A stretch of DNA of 64,000 nt from Actinoplanes palleronii. Lineage in GTDB: Bacteria > Actinomycetota > Actinomycetes > Mycobacteriales > Micromonosporaceae. The notes beneath the pieces were generated by a model, which was given only the letters and a program-made list of their open reading frames with translations, ran no database searches and was not told the origin of the DNA. The stretch covers positions 1 to 64,000 of the forward strand of contig NZ_BOMS01000085.1 in the NCBI RefSeq assembly GCF_016862315.1. Direction: 5' to 3'. The position numbers and the translations under genes were made by a program. Positions 53,585 through 60,596 of this stretch are shown in pieces. The stretch's first letter is position 1; every line of letters begins with the position of its first letter.

Positions 53585-53673
53585 GGCTGGGCCAGCCTTG
53601 TCATGCCCTCGTGGCCCTCGCCTGCGAGGTCGTTGTTCGGCACCAGGAAGTGCCGCTCGGTGCAGTCGGTCAT
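53581..53673 (-). CDS. 30-residue peptide gene inside the redox-signalling operon
   Basis: MTDCTERHFLVPNNDLAGEG HEGMTRLAQP: soluble, with one Cys and two His that could bind metal. It fits the gap exactly: its ATG comes two bases after the reductase TAG, and its TGA overlaps the kinase start as ATGA. It could be a coupling peptide or a remnant of a once larger protein. No family match is recognised. Confidence 0.5.
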   Translation of the reverse strand: MTDCTERHFLVPNNDLAGEGHEGMTRLAQP

Positions 53674-53675
53674 GA

Positions 53676-55334
53676 CTATTGCGCCTCCAGGTAACGATGC
53701 ACCAGCGCGACGGCCATCGCGCCCTCACCGACCGCCGAGGCCACCCGTTTGATCGAGTTGGCCCGGACGTCGCCGGCGGCGAAGATGCCGGGAACACTGC
53801 TCTCCAGATAGAACGGATCGCGGTCGCGATCCCATCCCCGCGGACGGTCCCCGTTCGCAAGAAGATCCGATCCGGTACGGATGAAGCCCTTTCCGTCCCG
53901 TGCCACCGCGTCACCCAGCCAGTCGGTGCGCGGTTCGGCCCCGATGAAGACGAACAGGTAGCCGCACTCGACGGTGGCCTTCGTGCCGTCCTTGCTGTCG
54001 CAGATGGTGATCGCCTGCAGGTGCCCGTCGCCGAGCGCCCCGATCACCTCGCAGCGGGTACGCACCTCGATGTTCTCCACCCGGGCCAGCTGCTGGATCA
54101 GGTAGTACGACATCGACGACTCCAGCGAGTCGCCGCGGACCAGCAGGGTGACCCGGCGCGCGTACTTCGCGAAGAAGAGCGCGGCCTGCCCGGCCGAGTT
54201 CGCGCCGCCGACGATGTACACGTCGGTGCCGGAACACGCCGGCCCCTCGGTGGCGGCCGAGCCGTAGAACACCCCGGAACCGGTCAGGCCGGCGACCCCG
54301 TCGGCCAGCAACGGGCGGTAGGAGACCCCGGTGGCCAGCAGGATCGCGTGCGCGGAGACCTCGCCGCCGTCGGCGAACGTCAGCGTACGAGCGGACCCGT
54401 CGGCCCGGAGCCCGACCACCTCGCGGGTGTTGAGCGTCTCGGCGGCGAACTTGTCGGCCTGCCGCCGGGCCCGGTCGGTCAGCTGGGCCCCGGAGATCCC
54501 GTCCGGGAAGCCCAGGTAGTTCTCGATCCGCGAGCTCTGCCCGGCCTGCCCGCCGACCGCCTGCCGCTCGATCAGCAACGTCTTGAGGCCCTCGGAGCCG
54601 CCGTAGACGGCCGCGCCCAGCCCGGCCGGGCCACCGCCCACGATGATCAGGTCGTAGAAGTCCCGGCCCGGGTTGGTGGAGAGCCCGGCCGCCTCGGCGA
54701 CCTCCTGCACGGTCGGCTGGGACAGCGCCCGCCCGTCCGCGGTCACCACCAGCGGGACCGACTCCGGACCGGCCCCGGCCGCCTCCAGCAGCCGGCGGCC
54801 CTCCGGCTCGTCCGCGCCGAAATACCGGTACGGCACCAGGTTGCGGGCGAGGAAGTCGCGGATCTGGAACGACGGCTCGCTCCACCGGTGCCCGACCACC
54901 CGGATGTCCAGTTGCTCCTGGTCACCGGTCGCCTGCCACGCGTCCAGCAGCGCGTCCAGCACCGGGTAGAGCTTCTCCTCCGGCGGGTCCCACGGCTTGA
55001 GCAGGTAGTGGTCGACGTCGACCACGTTGATCGCCTGGATCGCGGCGTCGGTGTCGGCATACGCGGTCAGCAGCGCCCGCCGCGCGTGCGGGAACAGGTC
55101 CATCGCCTGCTCCAGGAAGTCGATGCCGTTCATCTGCGGCATCCGGTAGTCGGCGAGCATGACGGCGACCCGTCCGCCACGCAATTTCAATTCCTTCAGT
55201 ACGTCGAGCGCGTCGCCGGCCGAACTCGCCCGGATGATCCGGTACTTGTCGCCGTAACGGCGGCGCAGGTCACGCGCGATGGCGCGGGAGACCGAGGGGT
55301 CGTCGTCGACGGTGAGGATCGCGGGTTGGCCCAT
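53676..55334 (-). CDS. Response regulator fused to thioredoxin-reductase-like flavoprotein
   Basis: A 552-residue fusion. Residues 1-125 are a receiver domain with acidic VDDDPS, the phospho-acceptor Asp62 (VMLADYRMPQMNG) and Lys113 (LLKPW). About 140-215 is a thioredoxin-like region. From 227 to 552 is an FAD/NAD(P)H reductase: IIVGGGPAGLGAAVYGG (FAD), YIVGGANSAGQAALFF (NADPH) and FAAGDVRANSIKRVA. The usual redox CxxC just before the NADPH motif is missing (YGSAATEGPAC at 357-367), so disulfide reduction by the standard route is unlikely. Phosphorylation may control flavin chemistry. ATG 55334 follows AGAGG. Confidence 0.88.
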   Translation of the reverse strand: MGQPAILTVDDDPSVSRAIARDLRRRYGDKYRIIRASSAGDALDVLKELKLRGGRVAVMLADYRMPQMNGIDFLEQAMDLFPHARRALLTAYADTDAAIQAINVVDVDHYLLKPWDPPEEKLYPVLDALLDAWQATGDQEQLDIRVVGHRWSEPSFQIRDFLARNLVPYRYFGADEPEGRRLLEAAGAGPESVPLVVTADGRALSQPTVQEVAEAAGLSTNPGRDFYDLIIVGGGPAGLGAAVYGGSEGLKTLLIERQAVGGQAGQSSRIENYLGFPDGISGAQLTDRARRQADKFAAETLNTREVVGLRADGSARTLTFADGGEVSAHAILLATGVSYRPLLADGVAGLTGSGVFYGSAATEGPACSGTDVYIVGGANSAGQAALFFAKYARRVTLLVRGDSLESSMSYYLIQQLARVENIEVRTRCEVIGALGDGHLQAITICDSKDGTKATVECGYLFVFIGAEPRTDWLGDAVARDGKGFIRTGSDLLANGDRPRGWDRDRDPFYLESSVPGIFAAGDVRANSIKRVASAVGEGAMAVALVHRYLEAQ

Positions 55335-55346
55335 GGGTCGTTACCT

Positions 55347-56495
55347 CTACTCCACATCGATTTCTTCGGGGTGCCGTTCCAGATAACCGGCGACGAACGG
55401 GCAGGTGGCGGTGACCGGCGTGGACCGGGAACGGGCGTCGGCGAGTGCCGCGGCGGCCAGCCGGCCGGCCAGCCCACGCCCGGAGAAGGCCTGGTCGACC
55501 TCGGTGTGCAGCAGCTCGACCCGGTCGCCGTGGCGGCGGTAGTGCAGCACGCCGGCGACCTCACCGCCGAGCAGGATCTCGTACCGGTCCCGCTCGAAGC
55601 TGTCCACCACGATCGCGTCCTCGGCGTTCCAGTCGCCGGCCTGGGCGCTGCCCTCGACCCGTAGCTTGCGCCGGGCCCGCTCGTAGAACGAGGTGGTGCC
55701 GAACCGGATCACCTGGGCGGCGGCCGGGAGCGGCTCGATCTCGATGGCCGCGCCCGGTTCGGCGTACCCCTCGATGATCCCGTCCACCTCGATCGCCAGC
55801 CGGCCACTGGTCGACAGCACGTCCAGGCAGAGGTGTTCGGAGGTGTCCAGCACCAGGGACCGGTTGAACGACGAGTGCGCGGCGGCCGCGCTGACGATCA
55901 GGCCCTCCACGTTCGGCGAGACGATCGGGCCACCGGCCGAGAAGCTGTACGCCGTCGAGCCGGTCGGCGTGGAGACCAGCACGGCGTCGGCCGCGTAGTT
56001 GACGAACCGGCGCCCCTCGACCCGGATCCCGACCGCGGCCAGCCCGTGGCCCGGCACCCGGACCAGGGCGATGTCGTTGAACGCGGTCACCGACCGGCCG
56101 TCCGGCAGGGTGGTGCGCACCGCGGTGCGGGTCTCGACCGTGTACCGGTGGTCGTCGATCGCGGAGAGCGCGTCCTTCAGCTCCGGCAGGTCGACCTCGG
56201 CGAGGAAGCCGAGCCGGCCCACGTTCACCCCGAGCACCGGGGTCTTGCGGCCCTCGACCAGGCGCATCGTGCGCAGCATGGTGCCGTCGCCGCCGAGGCT
56301 CACCAGCAGACCGGCGCGGTCGACCATCTCCTCCACGGAGACCGCCTCGGCGCTGCAGTCGATGCGGTCGATCTCGTCGGGCAGGCCCAGCACGGTCACG
56401 CCGCGGGACGCCGCCCAGCTCACGATGGTGTCGACCGCCGAGCCGCAGTCGCGGCGCGGATGCAGCACCAGACCGACCACTTTGATCATGCCCAT
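55347..56495 (-). CDS. nadK: NAD kinase fused to a GNAT-type acetyltransferase domain
   Basis: A 382-residue fusion. Residues about 1-290 are NAD kinase: LVSLGGDGTMLRTMRLV (GGDG motif), GVNVGRLGFLAEVD, and YAADAVLVSTPTGSTAYSFS for the NAD site. About 300-382 is a small GNAT of the COG2388 type (YRRHGDRVELLHTEVDQAFS, GRGLAGRLAAAALADA, CPFVAGYLERHPE). ATG 56495 has GAGAGGGG 7 bases upstream. It precedes the reductase gene by 12 bases, so NADPH supply and NADPH-linked reductase would be made together. The acetyl acceptor is unknown. Confidence 0.87.
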   Translation of the reverse strand: MGMIKVVGLVLHPRRDCGSAVDTIVSWAASRGVTVLGLPDEIDRIDCSAEAVSVEEMVDRAGLLVSLGGDGTMLRTMRLVEGRKTPVLGVNVGRLGFLAEVDLPELKDALSAIDDHRYTVETRTAVRTTLPDGRSVTAFNDIALVRVPGHGLAAVGIRVEGRRFVNYAADAVLVSTPTGSTAYSFSAGGPIVSPNVEGLIVSAAAAHSSFNRSLVLDTSEHLCLDVLSTSGRLAIEVDGIIEGYAEPGAAIEIEPLPAAAQVIRFGTTSFYERARRKLRVEGSAQAGDWNAEDAIVVDSFERDRYEILLGGEVAGVLHYRRHGDRVELLHTEVDQAFSGRGLAGRLAAAALADARSRSTPVTATCPFVAGYLERHPEEIDVE

Positions 56496-56618
56496 CAGTG
56501 TGCCCCTCTCCCGGTTCCCCGTCAGCCTCGCACGCCAGGCCGGAGATCGGCGACCATCCGGACCGTGGCGGAAACCACGGGGCGGCATCCGTCGTACGCA
56601 TGATGTTCAATGCCGTTC

Positions 56619-57422
56619 ATGACGGAATGGCGGGCGGTGGTCACCGATCTGGACGGCACGGTGGTCGGACGGAACGATCGCATCACGCCGGCCACCCTGA
56701 ACGCGGCCGCTCAGCTGCGGTACCGCGGGATCCCGCTGCTGGCCGCCACCGCCCGGACCCGCAACGGTGTGTTGCGGCTCGGCGCGTTCGCCGGGCACCT
56801 CGCGGTCGCGGTCTGCCACGGCGGGGCGCTGGGCTGGGCCCCGGAGAGCGGGCAGACCCTGTGGCAGCGCACCCTGCCCGCGGAAACCCTGCGTGACCTG
56901 GTCACCTTCGTCCGGGATCGGCACGGTGCCGGGCTGTCCGCGTTCGGTGTCACGTCCTGGGACCTCACCCCGGAGTACCTGGCGCTGCGGGGCACCCCGC
57001 CGGCCGAGCCGTGGCGGCCGGTCGCGCTCGCCGGGATCGCCGACCAGCCCGCGTACGGCGCGGCGATCCGGCACGCCTCGCTCAGCTCGGACGAGCTGAT
57101 CGCCGAGCTGGCCCAGGCCGGTTTCGCCGCGCGGGCCACCCTGACCTACGCGGCGCCGCACCTGGTCGAGATCGGTCCGCTCGGCGTGGACAAGGCGGCC
57201 GGGGTGGCGCGCGCCCTGGACTGGCTGGGTGTCTCGCCGGAGCACACCGTGGCTTTCGGCGACATGCCGAACGACCTGAGCATGTTCGCGCTGGTGGGGC
57301 ACTCGGTCGCGGTGGGCGCGGCGCATCCGGCGGTGCTGGCCGCCGCGACCGCCCACACGGCCGGCGTCACCGACGACGGCTTCGCCCAGCACCTGGCCAC
57401 CCTGGGCCTGATCCACACCTAG
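56619..57422 (+). CDS. HAD-superfamily (Cof-type) phosphatase
   Basis: A 267-residue hydrolase. WRAVVTDLDGTVVGRND gives the DxDGT nucleophile motif, ATARTR-like LLAATARTRNGV is motif II, DKAAGVARAL the Lys motif, and FGDMPNDLSMFALVG motif IV. The cap is C2 type. It likely dephosphorylates a sugar phosphate or cofactor. ATG 56619 and the in-frame ATG 56610 are both possible. It is divergent from the NAD kinase fusion gene. Three hairpin elements follow it. Confidence 0.9.
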   Translation: MTEWRAVVTDLDGTVVGRNDRITPATLNAAAQLRYRGIPLLAATARTRNGVLRLGAFAGHLAVAVCHGGALGWAPESGQTLWQRTLPAETLRDLVTFVRDRHGAGLSAFGVTSWDLTPEYLALRGTPPAEPWRPVALAGIADQPAYGAAIRHASLSSDELIAELAQAGFAARATLTYAAPHLVEIGPLGVDKAAGVARALDWLGVSPEHTVAFGDMPNDLSMFALVGHSVAVGAAHPAVLAAATAHTAGVTDDGFAQHLATLGLIHT

Positions 57423-57474
57423 CGCCCGCGAGAAGCCCTCAGACCGCAAGGAACCGGCGCGCCGCGAGGAAGCC

Positions 57475-57527
57475 GGCTGGTTCTCAGGGGTGCCTCCGAA
57501 CGCCGGAGGCACCCCTGAAGACCAGCC
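57475..57527. repeat. Type-A intergenic hairpin, copy 1 of a triplet
   Basis: GGCTGGTTCTCAGGGGTGCC and TCCG (57475-57498) pair with CGGAGGCACCCCTGAAGACC and AGCC (57504-57527); 24-base arms, 5-base loop, few mismatches. Confidence 0.88.
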
Positions 57528-57558
57528 ACACACCTTGAGCGACCCGCCTCGTCACCCC

Positions 57559-57611
57559 GGCTGGCGCTCAGGGGTGCCTCGGAGTGCCGGAGGCACCCCT
57601 GAGGACCAGCC
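57559..57611. repeat. Type-A intergenic hairpin, copy 2 of a triplet
   Basis: GGCTGGCGCTCAGGGGTGCC and TC (57559-57580) pair with GGAGGCACCCCTGAGGACC and AGCC (57589-57611), with a loop of about 8 bases. The right arm keeps pairing despite base differences from copy 1. Confidence 0.88.
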
Positions 57612-57621
57612 TCGTTGCCTC

Positions 57622-57674
57622 GGCTGGTGCTGAGGGGTGTCTCAAGGCCGTTGAGACACCCCTGAGCACCAGCC
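57622..57674. repeat. Type-A intergenic hairpin, copy 3 of a triplet
   Basis: The arms at 57622-57645 and 57651-57674 are 24 bases with one mismatch and a GGCCG loop. Here the inner core is GTGTCTCAA/TTGAGACAC instead of GTGCCTCCG/CGGAGGCAC; both sides changed together, which supports selection on the folded form. Confidence 0.9.
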
Positions 57675-57755
57675 GGGACCGGGACCGGCGCTCGGGCGCC
57701 GGGCTGGGCGGTTCGGGCGCCGGGCTGGGCGGCGCGGGGCTGGGCGGGCGCTTGG

Positions 57756-58739
57756 TCAGTGGCGCGTGGCGAGGGCCAGGAAGCGGTCTTCGCCGTCCTC
57801 ATAATCGGTCAGCAGCCAGCCCGCGGCGGCCAGCAGCGGGGCCAGCCGGACCTCGCTGAGCGCCTCGTCCGGCCGCAGCGTGCGCCCGTGCCGGGTGGCC
57901 AGCGCCGCCCGGCCGATCGGGTGGAAGAGCGCCAGCCGGCCGCCGTGCCGGGTGACCCGGGCCAGCTCGGTCAGCCCGGCCGCCGGGTCCGGCAAGTGGT
58001 TGATCAGGCCGGCCGCGAAGACCACGTCGACGCTGTGGCCGGCCATCGGCAACCGGCGGGCGTCCGCGACGATCAGGGTGGCCGCCGAGTCCCGGCCGGC
58101 CCGGCTCGCCTCGGTCAGCATGTCCGGGGTGAAGTCCAGCCCGACCACCCGACCGGTCGGCCCGACCGCGCCGGCCAGCGCCGGCAGTGCCCGGCCGGTG
58201 CCGCACCCGACGTCGATGGCGACGTCGCCGGGGCGGACCCCGGCCTGCTGGACCGCTTTCGCGTACGCCGGCAGGTCGTCACCGAACTTGACGTCCCAGC
58301 TCGCCGCGCGGGCCGCGAAGAACGCCCGGCTCTCCGAGAGATACCACCGGTCCGGGTCGGCCAGCGACGGGTGCACGTGCCGGATCACCGGCCAGTCCGG
58401 GTCGCGATGGTCGATCACCACCTGGGCGCGCCGCTCACCGTCCCCGGCGGTGAACCTGTTGCGCGGGCCGCCCCGCAGGTAGACCAGGACCTGGTCGGTG
58501 GCCGGTTCGAGCACGTTGAGCGCCGAGTCGAACCCGCCCGCCCCCGGCCCGGTCAGCCCGAGCACCGCGTCGATGTTCCAGGCCCGCGAGCTGGCCGGGA
58601 ACGCCGCGGCGAGCCGGGACGCGAACGCCGCGGCCGCACCCGGGTCACCGCCGTCGACGATCACCGTCAGCGGGGCGCGAGGCGCCAGGACCTCGGCCAA
58701 CAGGGCGGTGACTTCGGTTATCCGTTCCGGCACGCCCAT
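57756..58739 (-). CDS. Methyltransferase with N-terminal degenerate kinase-like domain
   Basis: A 327-residue protein. Residues about 1-130 resemble a uridine-kinase-like P-loop domain (LTVIVDGGDPGAAAAFASRL, later RAQVVIDHRDPDWPVIRHV), but the Walker A glycine-lysine of GxxGxGKS is absent, so it should not bind ATP the usual way. About 165-327 is a class I methyltransferase (VAIDVGCGTGRALPALAGAV, VVGLDFTPDM). ATG 58739 opens MGVPERITEVTALLAE; upstream in-frame codons lack support. The substrate is unknown. Confidence 0.8.
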   Translation of the reverse strand: MGVPERITEVTALLAEVLAPRAPLTVIVDGGDPGAAAAFASRLAAAFPASSRAWNIDAVLGLTGPGAGGFDSALNVLEPATDQVLVYLRGGPRNRFTAGDGERRAQVVIDHRDPDWPVIRHVHPSLADPDRWYLSESRAFFAARAASWDVKFGDDLPAYAKAVQQAGVRPGDVAIDVGCGTGRALPALAGAVGPTGRVVGLDFTPDMLTEASRAGRDSAATLIVADARRLPMAGHSVDVVFAAGLINHLPDPAAGLTELARVTRHGGRLALFHPIGRAALATRHGRTLRPDEALSEVRLAPLLAAAGWLLTDYEDGEDRFLALATRH

Positions 58740-58818
58740 CAGAATGCAGCCGCGATGTGACCCGCGCAACACTTCACTCACGCAATTACGCCGGGGTGAG
58801 CTGGGCGGATCCCCCGGC

Positions 58819-58832
58819 TAGCGTTCCGGGTA
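58819..58832 (+). promoter_or_regulatory. Leaderless-type -10 element of the DUF1684 gene
   Basis: TAGCGT (58819-58824) is 7 bases before the ATG at 58832 and there is no ribosome site. The same hexamer lies before the gene at 50773. Confidence 0.5.
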
Positions 58833-59416
58833 TGCAGTCACTGGAGCTGGCCGATTTCCGGACCAGGGTCGCCCGTAACCACCTGGACGCGACCGACCTG
58901 GCCGATTTCCGAGCCCGGCGGGACGCCCTGTTCGCCACCCACCCGCAGTCCCCGATCCCGGCCGGGGAGCGCCGGGAGTTCACCGGGCTCCGCTATTTCC
59001 CGGCGAACCCGGAACTGATCGTCGACGTCCCGATGCGGACGGCCGAGGGCGAGCTCACCATCGACACCGGCGGCCCGGACGGTGTCGTCCGCTACACCCG
59101 GTCGGCGATCCTCGAGACACCGTTCGGCGAGCTGACCCTCTGGTGGATCGCCGCCTACGGCGGAGGCCTGTTCCTCCCGGTCCGCGACGAGACGTGCGGC
59201 AAGCAGACGTACGGCGGCGGCCGCTACCTGACCGACACCGTCAAGGGCACCCACGGTCGCGGTGTCGAGTGGCTCGGCGGCGACCGGGTCCGCCTCGACT
59301 TCAACTACCTCTACAACCCGTCCTGTGCCTACGACCCCGAGTGGGCGTGCCCGCTCGCCCCACCGGAGAACCGGCTCACCCACCGGATCGAGGCGGGCGA
59401 ACTCACCTACCACTGA
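58832..59416 (+). CDS. DUF1684 protein
   Basis: A 194-residue protein of the DUF1684 type (LADFRARRDALFATHPQSPI, FTGLRYFPANPELIVDVPMR). The conserved C-terminal segment has LDFNYLYNPSCAYDPEWACP, including Cys, Tyr and a likely metal- or substrate-binding pattern. Function of the family is not established as far as I know. It is divergent from the methyltransferase gene and followed by the nitroreductase gene 69 bases later. Confidence 0.87.
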   Translation: MQSLELADFRTRVARNHLDATDLADFRARRDALFATHPQSPIPAGERREFTGLRYFPANPELIVDVPMRTAEGELTIDTGGPDGVVRYTRSAILETPFGELTLWWIAAYGGGLFLPVRDETCGKQTYGGGRYLTDTVKGTHGRGVEWLGGDRVRLDFNYLYNPSCAYDPEWACPLAPPENRLTHRIEAGELTYH

Positions 59417-59485
59417 CCCGTTGACCTGGCCGAACCGGGACCTTTGGCCTTATCGGGCGCCGGTCGGCACGGTCACTATCGAGGT

Positions 59486-60463
59486 ATGAGCGAGGTCAAG
59501 CAGGCACTGGTGCAGGCGGCGGATGCGGCTCGGTTCGCCCCGTCGATCCACAACACCCAGCCGTGGCGGTGGGTGGTCCGGGCCGACCGCCTGGAGCTGT
59601 TCGCGGTCGCCGGTCGGCAGCTGCAGGCGCAGGACCCGGACGCCCGGATGCTGTTGCTGAGCTGCGGCGCGGCGCTGCACCACGCGCAGGTGGCGCTGGA
59701 CGCGGAGGGCTGGGCGTACTCCGTCGACCGCCCCGCCGCCCTCACCCCGGACGCGCCGCTCGCGGTGATCACCCCGGGTGAGCGCCGGCCGGCCGAGCCG
59801 GAGGCCACCCGGCACCTGCAGATGCTGCGGGTGCGGCGGACCGACCGGCGCACGGTCGGCGAGGAGGCGGTGAGCGAGACGGTGCTGGACGAGTTGGTCA
59901 AGGCGACCGAGCAGTCCGGCGCGCGGCTGCACGTGCTGGGCCGTGACCAGGTGCTGGAGCTGGCTGTCGCGGTGGAGCACGCCCAGTCGGCCGAGGCCGC
60001 CGACGACGGGGCGCGGGCCGAGCTGGCCGCCTGGGTGGGCGGTGAGCGACCGGAGGGCACCGGCATCCCGTCCGCGTCGCTGCCGGTCGAGGTGCCGCTG
60101 ACCACTGTCGCGGAACGCGACTTCCAGACCGCCGGGACGGTCGCGGCCGGCGGTGGGCACGACCGGGCCGCGACGTACGCCGTGCTGTACGGCCCCGGTG
60201 ACGCCGAGCAGGACTGGCTGCGAGCCGGTGAGTCGCTGAGCCGGTTGTGGCTGTCGGCGACCGAGCACGCGGTGAGCCTGCTGCCGTTCAGCGGGCCGGT
60301 CGAGGTGCCGTTCGCCCGGGAGGCACTGCGCCGGATCCTGGGCGGGACCGGAATGCCGTACCTGGCGATCCGTCTCGGCCTGCAGGACCCGGCGCACACC
60401 GCGCCCCCGCACACCCCGCGCCTGGCCGCCGATCAGGTCATCGACATCCTGGAAGAGGGGTAG
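59486..60463 (+). CDS. Acg-type nitroreductase-family protein
   Basis: A 325-residue FMN-type nitroreductase-fold protein resembling the DosR-regulated Acg group of mycobacteria. The N-terminal FAPSIHNTQPWRWVVRADRL is the diagnostic segment, and RVRRTDRRTVGEEAV and ARAELAAWVGG resemble other flavin-fold parts. Mycobacterial Acg binds FMN without reducing nitro compounds; whether this one is active is unclear. ATG 59486 follows CGAGGT, a weak site. A long dyad follows before the next, convergent gene. Confidence 0.82.
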   Translation: MSEVKQALVQAADAARFAPSIHNTQPWRWVVRADRLELFAVAGRQLQAQDPDARMLLLSCGAALHHAQVALDAEGWAYSVDRPAALTPDAPLAVITPGERRPAEPEATRHLQMLRVRRTDRRTVGEEAVSETVLDELVKATEQSGARLHVLGRDQVLELAVAVEHAQSAEAADDGARAELAAWVGGERPEGTGIPSASLPVEVPLTTVAERDFQTAGTVAAGGGHDRAATYAVLYGPGDAEQDWLRAGESLSRLWLSATEHAVSLLPFSGPVEVPFAREALRRILGGTGMPYLAIRLGLQDPAHTAPPHTPRLAADQVIDILEEG

Positions 60464-60477
60464 CAGCAACCCGATGC

Positions 60478-60572
60478 GCATTTCGCCCGTCGATGACGAG
60501 AGTGCCGAAAATGGCTAGCGAAGCGTCGGTCATTTTCGGTGCTCTCGTCATCGACTCCCCGGGGCGAAATGC
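60478..60572. terminator. Long dyad between convergent genes
   Basis: The left arm 60478-60513 (GCATTTCGCCC, GTCGATGACGAGAG, GCCGAAAATG) and right arm 60531-60572 (CATTTTCGG, CTCTCGTCATCGAC, GGGCGAAATGC) are complementary almost end to end, with a 17-base loop and a small extra loop (about 6 bases) in the right arm. It lies between convergent stops at 60463 and 60597. It could be a bidirectional terminator or a remnant of a mobile inverted-repeat element. Confidence 0.8.
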
Positions 60573-60596
60573 CGCCGAGCGGAGCGAGGCCATGGG

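Larger units (their letters stand above)
57423..57755. other. Gene-free region holding three hairpin elements
   Basis: This 333-base stretch separates two convergent genes (HAD, plus; methyltransferase, minus). Three type-A hairpins at 57475, 57559 and 57622 fill it in the same orientation, followed by a Gly/Ala-coding-like GC tract with repeats of CGCCGGGCTGGGCGG. I see no gene. Confidence 0.75.

Noticed and set aside
57475-57674. Three hairpins considered as CRISPR repeats.
   Set aside because: Units are inverted repeats of about 53 bases, lie between convergent genes and are shared with single copies elsewhere; no cas genes.
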